A stretch of 64,000 bases of DNA from Dryas octopetala. Its lineage: Eukaryota; Streptophyta; Magnoliopsida; Rosales; Rosaceae. The notes beneath the pieces were generated by a model. That model was not told where the DNA came from. It ran no database searches and saw only the letters and a program-made list of their open reading frames with translations. The first letter of the stretch is position 1; the number at the start of each line of letters is the position of its first letter. Shown piece by piece: positions 22,868 to 34,319 of this stretch. Position numbers and translations under genes: made by a program. Location: assembly GCA_963921425.1 (NCBI GenBank), contig OY992834.1, positions 23,759,923-23,823,922 on the forward strand. Reading direction: 5' to 3'.

Positions 22868-25125
22868 CTCAGTGCGTTGCACCACACCGGATTAGATCCT
22901 GTGATCTAATCCTAGCCGTCCTAGCTCATTAAAGAGCTTTGATTGCTGCCATTGATCTGGGGCTGGAACCGGTCACTGTAGTTCCGGGTCTGTGTGACCT
23001 GCGTGTCTTGATTTGGAGCGACTCGGATAATCCAGTTGGGTTTTCTGACCCAGTTCGTATTTTTTGTGTGTTTTACACTTGTTTTTTAGACTTTTAAGCA
23101 TCCTATCCCACATTAAAAAAATAGAGAAACTTTCCACTCCCTTTTGCCTATAAATAGAGACCCTTGTACCTCATTTTCACTTGCACCACTAAGTGAAGTT
23201 TGAGATACTCACTCCTTGGTTCTTTGGGAGTCTCTCTAAGAAGAGACATACCAAAAGGGAAGAAAATTATCATAGTTTTAAAAGTTTTCTTTTGGAGAGC
23301 TTTCCAAAGAGAAAGAGCCCTTATGAGTGAAATCTAGCTTTGGAAGTCTACAACCGAGTAAGTCTTTATTTATTTTTCTGCTTTATTTATTTTTCTTAGG
23401 CTTTAATATTAGGTTGCATGCTTAGATTAATTAAGTATGATTTATTTATTTATTAAGCATGCCTAGGTTTATCTTGGAGATATTTTAATTGCTTTAATTG
23501 CTTAATTTATTTGGTTAATTAAGTATGATTGGTTGTAAGTTATAACCTTATTTTGCAGATTTAATTAAAGGTTATTAACTTGTAGAGATTAAATTGGATT
23601 TAAGCTATTATTCAAGCTTAATTAATTAGTGGAATATTTTGGAGAAATACTAATTAATTAAATACTTGGATAATACTTAGGTTTAATTTATTTTAACCCA
23701 AATTAATTTGTGGAATTGCTTTAAACCAAGGCAATTAGTCAAGTGGTTTGACTTTAAGATTAACTTAAAACTTAAAAACCCTAAAGAGTAGAGTTTAGTC
23801 AACTTAGGACTAAAGTCTTTAGAAACGTGTGACTTAAAAAGATGGGTCATAATAAGATTGTGTTGAACTTAACTTTTGATTAAGCTGTCGTATTGTCGGA
23901 CACTAGGAACATCAGTTACCGAAATATTTGTTTGTGACGTGACAAGAAGGCGATGAATTCGAGATGGATGAGGATGCATAGGCTATGTAAGAAAATACAT
24001 GAAGAGCATTGAATTCCAGGTAGGGGGATTTATCCTACATTCTTGACTATGGACTTTGTGTGTGTATGTGTAGTTTTTAAACTGTAATAACATGCTATTA
24101 TTATTATTATTGTGTTTGGGTAGCGTAGTACTTGACCTTGGGTTCAAATCCCTAAACCTTCTAGAAGAATTGATCTATATATTATGTGGAGTTTAGCCAG
24201 GCTAACACGTGCTACGTGTGCTTATGAGAAACGGGGACCCATGATTGATCAGGTGGCAGTGATACGGTTTGTCAATTGCGAGTTCCTATCTTTGATTACC
24301 AGGGCACTCTCGTTATGGATGCTATTTCTTTTAATAGCTGGTCATAATCGTACTTAATGTGTATCGACCATCTGTATTATTGTTATTTATGGATTTTTAT
24401 GCATGTTTGCCATATTGCAGTATAACCGAGTCATAGATGTTTTGTAAAGGATTTCAAAGGAAATGTTTGAAGAACTTGTTTTGGATAATTTAAGAATCCG
24501 ATGGAAAAAGATTTTCACTATGTTTTTCACTGGGAATGGTTTTGTGGTTTTCAAACCTAGCAGGATTCCCTGAAAGAAGCTATGATCGTATGAGATGCTT
24601 ACCCCCTACATTATTTTTGTGTTCCTTGTTTATTAGATATTTTTATAGGTACGAGCATGGTAAAGAGATGAACTTAGACAAGAGTCAAGCAGAGCAGCAT
24701 CTTGAGACTTGTCAACTTCATGGATTCAATTGGTGTTGTTGTTTATTTGATTTTTTGTATCGAGCATATTTTGTTGATTTCTCCTCTATTGATTTGAACT
24801 AGTTTTGAGTTATTTAGTTTGGTTATACGTTTGAGTAGTTTTGAAACCTTTATTCTATGTTTGACATGTATTTCGAATTTATTTAATTCTTCAAGCTTGC
24901 AATGAACTACCGTAACCTTGGGGGTTGGTTTTATAAAGAAATTATATTTTTATTTCACATGTTTTCCACTATTTATTATGTCTGATCTAACTTGGTCCAT
25001 TTAATTTAAAAATGCTCAACCTATTTTGGGTATCTTGGGGGATTAATGCTTGATTAGTGACATTAATCTCTTTGGACATTCAAGATAGGTACATCTGTTG
25101 CATACCCGGGGTTCAGGGTGTGACA

Positions 25126-25414
25126 AGGCGCGTTGGGAATTGCCACTGTTGGACAATGACAATTCTCCTGACATGAAAAAAAAGGCTGGGCGCACTGGGC
25201 TCTGTGCCCAGTGCATTTTTCCAGTGATTTCATTAAAGTGGACTGAATTGAGACTTGCTTTTTGATAGTGGGCCTTAAAAAAAAAGCCTATTTTCTACAA
25301 TGGACTTAAAAAGAAACAAAAAATAAAAAATAAAAAAAATAAAAAAACCCTACCCGTTTATGGGATGAATAAAGATTTATCTTAAAATTAAAACTCTAAA
25401 ACAATTTCTTGGCA
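25126..25414. other. End of Copia-like LTR, with a short hairpin
   Basis: Bases near 25190-25215 form a CACTGGGC...GCCCAGTG hairpin. The text around 25150-25190 resembles 19270-19300 (attctcctaatgcg versus attctcctgacatg), a short tandem repeat of the LTR into which the outer solo LTR inserted. Confidence 0.5.
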
Positions 25415-25428
25415 TGGTACCAGAGCCA
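25415..25428 (+). promoter_or_regulatory. Probable tRNA-Met primer-binding site
   Basis: TGGTACCAGAGCCA differs at one base from the usual initiator-tRNA-Met complement TGGTATCAGAGCCA. It lies 11 bases after the end of the LTR at 25403, which fits a Copia-like element. Confidence 0.6.
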
Positions 25429-25527
25429 CCCAAATTTCCTATTCCTAAGATATATACTCACAATTTTTTTACATAATCGTACAATGCAACAATACACCAG
25501 AAAACAAGCATAAATATATTGATTTCA

Positions 25528-26158
25528 GGGTCAATTATACTTTGCACCCCTCAAGTATAGGTCGTTTTTTACTTTGGTACCCGATGTTCAAAACGTTTCA
25601 ATGTGAAACCTAAAGTTTATGAAAATTGCAATGTGCCCATTCTATTAACTCTTATGTTAATTTTGACTGTATATACCATGTGTGAGATTCATTTACACTG
25701 ATGTAGATAGTAGATTTACGCCACACAAAAAAAAAAAAATTTAAAAGCCAGCTAAAATTTTATCAGTTAAAAAACTAACAATCAATTAAAAAAATAAAAA
25801 ACTGGGAACGGAAGAGATGAGGGAGGAGGGAAATGTATGGATGAAGGAGATAATTTTTTATATTTAGTTTTAATATTATCTATTAATTTTTTTAATATAT
25901 AATAATTTAGCAGCATTTTTCTAATTTATTTTTTGTTTATTTTGTTTATTTATTTGTCCACATAGCGTACATTTACTGTCCACATCAGTGTAAATGAATC
26001 TCACACATGCTATATGCAGTCAAAATTAATAGAAAAGTTGATGAAATGGGCACTTTGCTATTTTCATAAATTTTAGGTTTCACATTGAAACGTTTTGAAC
26101 ATTATGTACCAAAGTGAAAAACGACATATACTTAAGGGGTGTAAAGTGTAATTGACCC
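25528..26158. mobile_element. Foldback MULE-type MITE with 9-bp target duplication
   Basis: The first ~190 bases (from GGGTCAATTATACTTT) are repeated inverted at the end (to ...GTAATTGACCC), with an AT-rich centre. The flanks are TTGATTTCA at 25519-25527 and TTAATTTCA at 26159-26167. A 9-bp duplication with long inverted repeats is typical of Mutator-like non-autonomous elements. No coding capacity. Confidence 0.85.
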
Positions 26159-26167
26159 TTAATTTCA

Positions 26168-26704
26168 TTACCTAATCTATAGGTAACAAAGCCTTTACTT
26201 GTCTAACATCCCGGTATACAAACTCACCCAATCTCTAACCTTAAACCATTATTGTTCTTTCTAAACCTCCCCATAAGGTATACAAATCAACAAAAAATTT
26301 ATAACAACATTTCATCAAGTATCTAAAGAACATCATCTAACCCATTCCAAATAGTCATCTAAACTCTATACTAAACTCTATTAAAAATTCAACCTCCTCA
26401 TTAGGCGTATGAACTAAAGATATCCCCACCCAAAATATGTATACAAACTCAAAAGTCCAAAGTATACAAATTTAGGTCATTTTATATGAACTAAAGATAT
26501 CCCCACTCAAAATATGTATACAAACTCTAACTCAGGTAAAAACGGATAGAAGAGTAAGAAACCTCTAGATCAAGTCAAATAAATAAAAAGATGATACCTT
26601 TGGCTCAAGTAAAGAAAAAGACGAAAGAAGGAGAAGATACATTTGGCTCAAGTTAAAATTTTAAAAAGGCAACAACAAGAATGAGATGTAAAGAAAGGAG
26701 AAAA
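26168..26704. other. AT-rich stretch with short direct repeats
   Basis: Bases near 26408-26455 and 26488-26530 repeat the phrase gaactaaagatatcccca and then atatgtatacaaactc. It could belong to the 3' end of the minus-strand Gypsy element, but no LTR boundary was found. Confidence 0.35.
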
Positions 26705-26949
26705 TTATACCTCAAAATTAGGACTAAAAAAAAATAAAAGAATTGAAGAAGATGGAAGATGAAACAAGAAGAAAGAACAAAAAGACGATTGAAGAAGAAT
26801 TATGACAATTTTATTTACTTTATTGTTAGAAGTTTCAAGAAAAAAATACAAACACTCAGTTGCATATATCTTTGAAAAATGATGATACACAACCATAATA
26901 TAAGAACATTCAAATTTCAAAATTACAACTTGAAATATAAAAAATTTCA

Positions 26950-27440
26950 AAAAGTGAGCGGTCTTCGTCAGCCAATCAACAATCACCCAAACTTCATTAT
27001 GTCCCTTAGTGGACTTTGGAAACGTCGTAACAAAATCCATAGTAATGTAATCCCACTTCCACTCAGGAATAGGTAACGGCTGCAGTAAACTAGACAGCTT
27101 CTGGTGCTCAGCTTTCCCTTGTTGACACACATTGCAACGACTAACATATTCTTCATTCCCTTCCACTAATATCTCTGTTTAAGATCCTTATACATTTTCG
27201 TATTACCAGGATGCATAGCAAAGTGAGTACAATGTGCTTCATTCAGAACTCATTGCTTGAGCTTCTCATCCTTTAGTACAGCCATTCGATCCTTGTACCT
27301 CAAACCATCTGAGTGTATCCTCCATCCCCCAGGTGCTTCTCCTGAGTTTACTTTTTGTTTTAGTTCTTGCAACTCTAGATCCTCTTTTTGCTTTTGAACT
27401 AATTCTTGCTCCAATTGAGGCTCCAACTGTAGACCAGTTA
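26950..27440 (-). pseudogene. Gypsy integrase remnant
   Basis: An H2C2 zinc-binding region is split by frameshift: HCTHFAMHPGNTKMYKDL, then CNVCQQGKAEHQ. The start of the catalytic core follows (WDYITMDFVTTFPKS, first acidic residue visible). Similarity stops at about LTKTAHFLKF, so the remaining catalytic residues are missing. Confidence 0.8.
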
Positions 27441-27466
27441 GAATTCCAACTTCTTGAACTTCAATC

Positions 27467-28225
27467 TCATACGACTACATTCGCCTTTCTTGGATGGTAC
27501 AATAATTTAAAATCATAATCCTTGATGTACTTCATCCATCTCTTTTGCCTTAAATTTAGGTCATGCTGAGTAAAAATATACTTGAGACTCTTGTGATTCG
27601 AAAACACAGTGAATTTACTTCCATACAAGTAACACCTCCAAATCTTCAAAGCATGAATTACTGCTGCTAACTCCAATTCATGAGTAGGATAGTTTTTGTC
27701 CTGATTCTTCCCCTATCTCGAAGCATAAGCTAATACTCTCTCATTATGTATCAGCATACACCCAAGTCCTTGTGCTGAAGCATCCGTATAAACTTTATAC
27801 GAATGCTTACCATTTGGCAAAACCAATACCAGAGCTGTTGTTAACCTTTTCTTCAACTCCTCGAACACCTTTTCACACTTATCATTTCATTCAAATTTAA
27901 CCTTCTTCTTCAACAAACAAATCAAAGGTGTAGCAATCTTGGAGAAATCTTGAACAAATGTCCTGTAATAACCTGCTAATCCAAGGAAACTCCTTACCTC
28001 CGTAACACTCTTAGGTTGTTCCCACTTTAGTACAGCTTCAATCTTGCTCGGATCCACTGAAATTTCTTCCCTATAGATTACATGTCCAAGAAACTGCACT
28101 TTGGTCAACCAAAAATCACACTTCGATTTCTTGGCATAAAGTTGCTTTTCTAACAGAGTCTCAAAAACAATCCTCAGATGCTCCTCATGCTCTTCTTGAG
28201 TCCTTGAGTAAATGAGAATCATCAA
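27467..28225 (-). pseudogene. Gypsy RT C-terminus and RNase H remnant
   Basis: From 28225 the RT connection region reads through [20 protein letters not shown] and [19 protein letters not shown] to 27887. After a break, RNase H-like sequence continues to 27467 ([20 protein letters not shown], then [11 protein letters not shown]). Frame breaks occur near 28200, 27880 and 27700. Confidence 0.85.
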
Positions 28226-29330
28226 TGAAGATTATGACAAACTTGTCCAAGTAAGGTCGAAATATGCTATTCACCAAGTCCATGAATGTTGCTGGTATGT
28301 TCGTCAATCCAAATGGCATCACTACAAACTCATAGTGTTTATACCGAGTACATAAAGCAGTCTTTGGTATATCCTCTTCTCGAACTTTAAGCTGATGATA
28401 GCCAGATCGTAAATCAATCTTCAAAAAGTGCTTAGCTCCACTGAGCTGATCAAATAACTCATCAATCCTTGGCAATGGGTATCTATTCTTGATAGTAACA
28501 TTGTTCAACTTCCGATAGTCCACGCACAAACGCAATGAACCATCGTGCTTCTTAACAAATAAAACTGGCGCTCCCCAAGGTGATGTACTTTCTCGAATGA
28601 AACCTTTCTTTCGCAAATCCTCCAATTGTACTCTTAACTCTTCCATCTTAGCCAGTGCCATCTGATAAGGTGGAATCAAAATGGGTTGGGTACCAGGCAC
28701 TAAGTCAATTTGAAACTCCACTTCCCTATGTGGTGGGATACTTGGAAAATCTTCGGGAAACACTTCAAGGTATTCATCTACTACTGGTATGATTTTCTTT
28801 TCACCATTCTTTACCTTTGTTAATGCTATAAAGGCATAGCACAACAAAACTCTTTTGTTCTCAAAACAAGATTTCAACAACGGGTTTAAGGGACTAAAAT
28901 GCTCATTTAACCTTATGACTACCACTCCTCCTTCAGGTGTAACTACAGTGACCTTCCTTTTCTCAAAATCAATCCTAGCTTGCTTAACTTGTAACCAATC
29001 TATTCCCAAAATTAGGTCATAACAATCCATTTCCAACATAAACAAATCAATAGTCAAAACTTGGTTATGTACTACCAATTAACAAGCTTTAAAGATTCTA
29101 TTTATAGTAACTTTTGTTCCTTTGGGAACACTCAATTCTAGGGGTTTCTCCAAAAGTTTAGAGCTTAATCTTAAAGCTCTAGCAAACCATACAGATATAA
29201 AGGAGCGAGTGTGATGCATCAGTATCAAATAAAATCATAACTTTAGTATTGGATAAAAGAATCATACCGTCAAGTGTAGCTTTCCCACTACTTTCACCTA
29301 AAGCAAAAACTCTGCCATCACTCCTAGCTT
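28185..29330 (-). pseudogene. Gypsy protease and reverse transcriptase remnant
   Basis: Next to the CACTA insertion is a protease piece with LFDTDASHS, where the family has D-T/S-G-A, so the catalytic glycine is replaced. Then come the LILGIDWL segment and RT motifs: [38 protein letters not shown] and FIDD. The frame shifts immediately after FIDD and continues at 28225. Confidence 0.88.
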
Positions 29331-29600
29331 CACTACAAGAATATTGTCAATAGATATCACCAATTTTATATCAGATTTGAATATGACTGATATTGTAAAA
29401 ATTATAATATCAGATATTTTTTAGCTGATTTCTAAACTCTATTAGATATCACATGGTTTTTTTCAACTGATATATAATATTTTCATTTTTCTAAGAACTT
29501 ATAAAAATATCAGTATAAATTGTTAACTGATATCTTAACACAACACTTATAATATTTTATCCAAATACTCAAACTCACTGATATGTAATGTGTTTTTCCT
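29331..29600. repeat. Left subterminal repeats of the 5.9-kb CACTA
   Basis: ATATCAG and its complement recur every 20-50 bases (for example near 29378, 29411, 29468). In the family such arrays are binding sites for the TNPA-type protein. Confidence 0.7.
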
Positions 29601-32211
29601 GACTTAAATTTTTTTGTCCTACTCCCAAGTCCCAAGTCCCAACACTTAGACATATACAGATATGCTAAAAATTAAAAACCTAGGTCTATCTCTCAGCTCA
29701 CTTCTCTGTCTCTCTCTCGCAAATTCCATTTCGCAAAAACTGTCTCAGCTCATCAGTGTCACACACTCATCGTGGCCGTCGCCGTCGTCGTCGCCACTCC
29801 CAGACTTCATTGTGAGTTCGTCTGTCTCTCTCACTCTCACTTCTCTGTCACTCTCACTTCTCTGTCTCTCTCTCACCCTCTGACTCTTAGCCTCTCCATT
29901 CACAGACGTCAAAGAACAACCTGACCAATCGCACCCCAGCCTCTCTCTTGCCGTCGCCGCCACCGCTTGAAGATCCTTTCGACAATTGAAGTATGAATTT
30001 CTGGGTAAATTAGTTTCTGAATTTTTGGGTAAATTAGTTTGCTCACAAGGGCGTTTTCTATGTGCTCCATTTTGAAGAACAAAACTTTAAATTAGTGAGT
30101 GAGATTTGGACTATCTGCTCATCAGCCTCACACACTCGATGTCGTCGTCGCCTTCGCCTCCTCCTCCTCCCCCTTCTCCCTCTGGTCTCCGTCTCCTCCA
30201 ACAACCAGCCAAGGACCCGATTGGAACCCTAAATGTGTCAAACCTATTTCCAGCGATCCATCATTTCTGGTGGCAACAAGGTCTCGCGCCACCACCAACC
30301 TTCTCTCCTCGGTGCGCTAAACCTCCCAACCTACTCTTCAATCTCTCAGATCTACTCCCTCTGATTCGCCGTTCACCAAGGTCTTTGGGGTTTTACATAA
30401 AAGTTTGGATTTTCATTTCATTTTTCTCCAGCAATTGAGCGACCCACTGCCCTACCATCGGAGCCACCACCATTTTTGGTGATAATTTTATTTCTCAGTT
30501 TTTTTATTTACTGATAGTTTTTATTTTAGTTTTCTGTGTAGTTTTTGTGTTAATTTTAGTTTTTATGTTTCAGGTTGTTGATTATGCTTGTTTGAGGTAA
30601 GGAAATCCTATCTTGAGTTTTTTAATTTCTATTTTGAGTTTTAGGTTTCAGTTTTGGGGATATGATTTGTGTAGGGTTTAGAATTTAAAATTCTGTTTGG
30701 GCTAAGCATTTGCAGAAGTGAAGATTTTTTGTTAGTTTTGGGTATTATTATTTTCTTAGTCCTATCTTTGTACTCGATCTTCTATATGGTAAGATTTATC
30801 TTCTATTGCTTAAACATTCCTTTGTATGCTTTGCCACTTCAAGTCTGGGATTTGATATTTTATATGGTTTGGTTTTAATATTATGTATCATGTTTCTTAT
30901 AACTAGAATGATGATTTGAGGTTATGAGAAAAACAACATTGGGGAGAGCTGCTGTATGCTCCGGGCCAGCGTTGGTTGCAACAACACCAAATCATGGGGA
31001 GAGCTGCTGGGTATTTTCTATTTTGTTTTATCTTTGTTTATGAACTGTTAGGTAAAGTTTTGATAGGAAGATGATGAGTAAGTTAACTGTGAAATAATAA
31101 TAATATTATCGAGACATTATCTTGTTAAACTATCAGAATCGGTTATGTATATATGTTTTAAACATTTGATGCACCTAATATCATATACAAACTAATCTTG
31201 GGCTGGTTTACCATAGTTGATTCTACATGCATTTCATACGTTGAAGTTGTCTAGTCAAATGGGTGTATGAATGTTAAGATTGATTGCTTCTATGAAGGTT
31301 GAGTTGTAGCTGATGTTATAAATCTTTGATATATGGTTCTGTTTATCCTTGAAACAGAGCTTTCAACAAAAGAAGTAATGGTTCTCTAGAATAATACCCG
31401 GGTTTTACAATGTAGCTTACACTTCAGATATAGGGACTATAGAACATATAGTGATTTAATGTATGTAAGCTCTTTCTTTTGATGATGTTGGGTTATAGCA
31501 CATATAGGTATTTTTTATTGTATGCTGTTGCATTTTTTTGTGTTTGAACAGGTAATATGGCAGATGCATGTAGCTAGAAAATGTAGATTGCTACACAGAA
31601 GTCTTTTGCATCTGTCAGCATGCATGAAGATAAACCATTTGATTTCTTGCTTACTTTATTTGGTACGTTTAAAATTTGCAAGTGAAGTTCCTATGCAGCA
31701 TATTGTTTAGTGTTGAAGTTACTTATTATGTATTGATTGCTAGATTGCATTTTACTAAGAATCATAATTAAGTTCAATTCTTTGATTTGATCAATGTATT
31801 AAAGACTGCTAATCTTTAATGATTTAATATACAATATATGGATTTCATTATCTCTTCAAAAGACCTTGGATTATAAGATGTTTAAAACATTTTTCTTTCT
31901 CAATATTTATTTTTAAACAATGAAGGAAATACAGAAAATGCTTACAATTTTTTTTTTTTTTTTCTCTCCCAATTGGATGTGCACAATTCCCTTTTAGCCT
32001 TTTCATGTCAGAGCAATTGTACAAGTTAGCAATTCTTTCTTTTTATTACAACAGAAAAATAAACAATAATAACAAGCTTGTAGTTGAACGGAGGGGAAGG
32101 AGGAGGGCAATAGCTTTTGAATTTATAACATTGTCTATTTCTTCGAGTATGTCAGGCCTAAGTTTGTTACATACTGTATCCTTTCTTTAACTAGTATGGT
32201 GGATTTTGCAG
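29601..32211. other. CACTA interior: leader-like CT-rich sequence and unrecognised exons
   Basis: 29690-29990 is CT-rich with CCGTCGCCGTCGTCG repeats, like a plant 5' leader. An open stretch at about 30106-30438 (serine/proline-rich, with LLQQPAKDPIGTLN) and another at 31555-31710 look exonic but match nothing I know. A T-run is near 31950. Confidence 0.4.
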
Positions 32212-32298
32212 AGGGTGTTATAGCAGGAGGTATAGCTGGTGTTATTGTTGAAACAGCTTTATATCCCATTGATACTATCAAGACAAGACTGCAGGCAG
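32212..32298 (+). pseudogene. Mitochondrial carrier exon, S-adenosylmethionine carrier-like
   Basis: The exon lies between TTTGCAG and GTTAAC and encodes GVIAGGIAGVIVETALYPID followed by TIKTRLQA. This is the first carrier repeat with its PX(D/E)XX(K/R) signature, here PIDTIK. The wording is closest to plant SAM carriers of mitochondria and plastids (GG.AGV.VE.ALYPIDTIKTRLQA). Only one of many exons is present, so it is a captured fragment. Confidence 0.8.
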
Positions 32299-32762
32299 GT
32301 TAACTATGCAAATGACTTATTAATAATTTATGTTTTTATATTTGATGGATTTGCACCTCTGTTCAGGTTGGTTGATCCTTACTTTCAGCTGCAAGATATT
32401 AGTCTTTTTCTTTCTTCTTAGGTGACATTGAATCAATGCCATTCATTTGTAATTTTGTGTCACACCCTCTCTATCTTTTTGTTTTGTTTTGGTAATTTTT
32501 ATTTAGGGTTTCTATTAGGGATTTAGGGTTTCTATTTCTAATTCTCTGTTTGGGTCTTCAATTTTTAGTCTTATTTTGATGTTAATTTGCTAATTTTGTG
32601 TCTCAGATCTTGCTCCCTCTCTCATTGAGCTACCTCCCTCTCTTAGTTGTTAAGGTTCATCTGCTTGACTACATAAATAATTACTGATTATAATTCTGGG
32701 GGATGGTTGATTACATGACTCGTTTCTTTTTCTTATTTTGTACCAAATTATTTCTTTGTCTA

Positions 32763-32838
32763 GGTCTGAGTATGGAAGAATTGGAGAAGCTTGCCAATCT
32801 GGTCCCAGAGCTCAGAAGACGACTCGAAGAGACATAGC
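32763..32838 (+). pseudogene. Unrecognised exon-like segment
   Basis: It reads LSMEELEKLANLVPELRRRLEE then a stop. It is charged and helical in character, without a family that I can name. Its position between two captured exons suggests it is captured as well. Confidence 0.3.
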
Positions 32839-33257
32839 ACATGTTGTGAGTAACTAATATACTGCACTTGTTGTGAGTAACAGATGCATTTCGATTATTG
32901 TAGCTAATTGTATTGGCCAATGAGATCAATTGATCAAGTTGATTGATCTTAGCTTTAGATTTTGTGTTGACAAATACACCTGCATAAATTATGAAAACAC
33001 ACCCCAATTCTTCTACCACCATTCATTGTTAGGTGAGAAATGTGTTGTGCAGTCAAGACTAATATAGATCATGAGATGCAATAAAAGTCATTAGACTCAT
33101 GACTGGTAGCATATATATATTTTTTTTTCCTTTTTGAATTTTATTTGGATACTTGAGTTTGATGTGGTATGTGGTATAAGTCAGTAATAGTTTGAGTGGT
33201 ATGCTTGGTATTTTCCACACTAGATTTTGTATGTAATTTAGTAAACATTCTTTGCAG

Positions 33258-33347
33258 GTATTAGAGTTCCAGCAAAAGAAATGCAGTGTCATATTTGATC
33301 TTTCACGCAATCTTGCAAGGGTTTTGAAGTTCTGTACCCAAAAGAAA
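33258..33347 (+). pseudogene. RKP: RKP/KPC1-like E3 ubiquitin ligase exon fragment
   Basis: After a TTTGCAG acceptor the exon reads VLEFQQKKCSVIFDLSRNLA then RVLKFCT. This fits the region of plant RKP (related to human KPC1, a RING E3 ligase) with the pattern FQQ.KC.VIFDLS.NLAR.LEFCT. The full protein exceeds 1,200 residues; the RING and SPRY parts are not here. The matching text ends at CTQK, where the parent gene would continue differently. Confidence 0.7.
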
Positions 33348-34148
33348 TGCAATGCCAAGTCTGCTGTCAGTTTCCATTTTATCTTTAATACTCTTATCTT
33401 GCCTTTCTTTATCTTTTTTTATCTCTTTTTTGTTTGCTTTGATTTGATAATTCTGCTGTAAACTACCATTGCTCTTTATGGTAGATTTGGTACTTAAAAG
33501 ATATGTGCATCTGTTACATTTATTAATAAAAAATGTCTAAATGAGCATAACATTATTTATTACTGTCTTAAATTAATTAAATAGTTCTGAAAATGTTGTT
33601 TGCAGAGATTAGCAAGATGGAAAGTAACTTATAATATGCAGAATACAAAGTATGATACATTTGAGTAAATTGAGTCATGCAGTTTATTGTTGTTAGAATA
33701 GTTTAAATGTTGATGTTAGTTGCCTTTTTATTAACTCATTTCAGGAGCATTTTCTATCTCTTCTTTCTATGGATGCATGCTGATGATGATCGCTGTTTTA
33801 CTAGTGAAAGCATCTTCTTACTTAAGAATGATATTCTTCTGTGTGTGCCTTTGTAGGTGGGTAGGTGGGTGTAGTGAGTTATGGTTTAAATGTAGTTTTA
33901 GTATAAAATCAGGCTTTCATTAAACATGGAATCCTTTATCTTTTATATTAATTAATTCATCGCTTGGTTTCAGGTTGGTGGATGAACTTGCTGCTTTGTA
34001 CAAGGTATGAGAATGCACTTTTTTGTATGTGCATGTGCAGCATGTCCTATTTCCCTATGTTTAAAGTTGCTTTTCTTTTCTTTTTATTTCAGCTCATAGA
34101 TTTTTGTGGTGCAGTTGATTCTGAAAATGAGATAATCATGGATCTTAA

Positions 34149-34251
34149 TTATTGCAGATTTGGTACTGTTTCCACATCTCATGGATCAGAAGCATCTAAA
34201 AAGTTAGAGGATCAGCAGAAGAGAAAGGCTAGAGTAGAGAGGTTTGGTCTC
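34149..34251 (+). pseudogene. MOS11: MOS11-like exon fragment
   Basis: After an ATTGCAG the exon reads FGTVSTSHGSEASKKLEDQQ then KRKARVERFG. This matches the repeated (A/V)ERFG units of MOS11, a nuclear protein linked to mRNA export, in which RAERFGTV...GSE..KK.EE.KRKARADRFG occurs. A further piece from 34367 begins FGLAGSS. Only part of a short gene is present. Confidence 0.7.
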
Positions 34252-34319
34252 ATGCCTCTTTTAATTTGGTGCTTGAACAGCTTCAAGAATTTGAATATTG
34301 AAAATCTCTAGTTATTTTG

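Larger units (their letters stand above)
19307..25125 (+). mobile_element. Solo LTR (outer), with target duplication AGGCG
   Basis: The ends are TGTAACACCCTGAA and TTCAGGGTGTGACA, inverted repeats with one mismatch that begin TG and end CA. AGGCG is repeated directly at 19302-19306 and 25126-25130. Net of the inner insertion it is about 2.8 kb. A TATA box (TATAAATA) lies at 23149-23156. No primer-binding site, polypurine tract or retroelement coding sequence is present, so I call it a solo LTR, probably Gypsy-type from its TGTAACACCC start. The 22868-25125 part holds AT-rich LTR sequence and no gene. Confidence 0.88.
18615..25403 (+). mobile_element. Copia-like 5' LTR, split by nested solo LTRs
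   Basis: The sequence starts TGTTAGAG and ends CTCTAAAACA. A TATA box is at 18747-18754 (TATAAATA), followed by a pyrimidine-rich leader with (CT)n at about 18893-18930. A tRNA-Met-type primer site follows at 25415-25428. After removing the nested insertion (19307-25130) the LTR would be about 965 bp. The 3' LTR and coding region are not seen, so the element is truncated or non-autonomous. The LTR assignment rests on ends, promoter and primer site only. Confidence 0.6.

Noticed and set aside
28321-28330. CACTACAA string as a transposon terminus
   Set aside because: It lies within the Gypsy RT coding sequence with no subterminal repeats or partner end.
30099-30438. Serine/proline-rich ORFs in the 5.9-kb CACTA as a gene
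   Set aside because: Two frames are open over the same CT-rich bases; no recognised domain.
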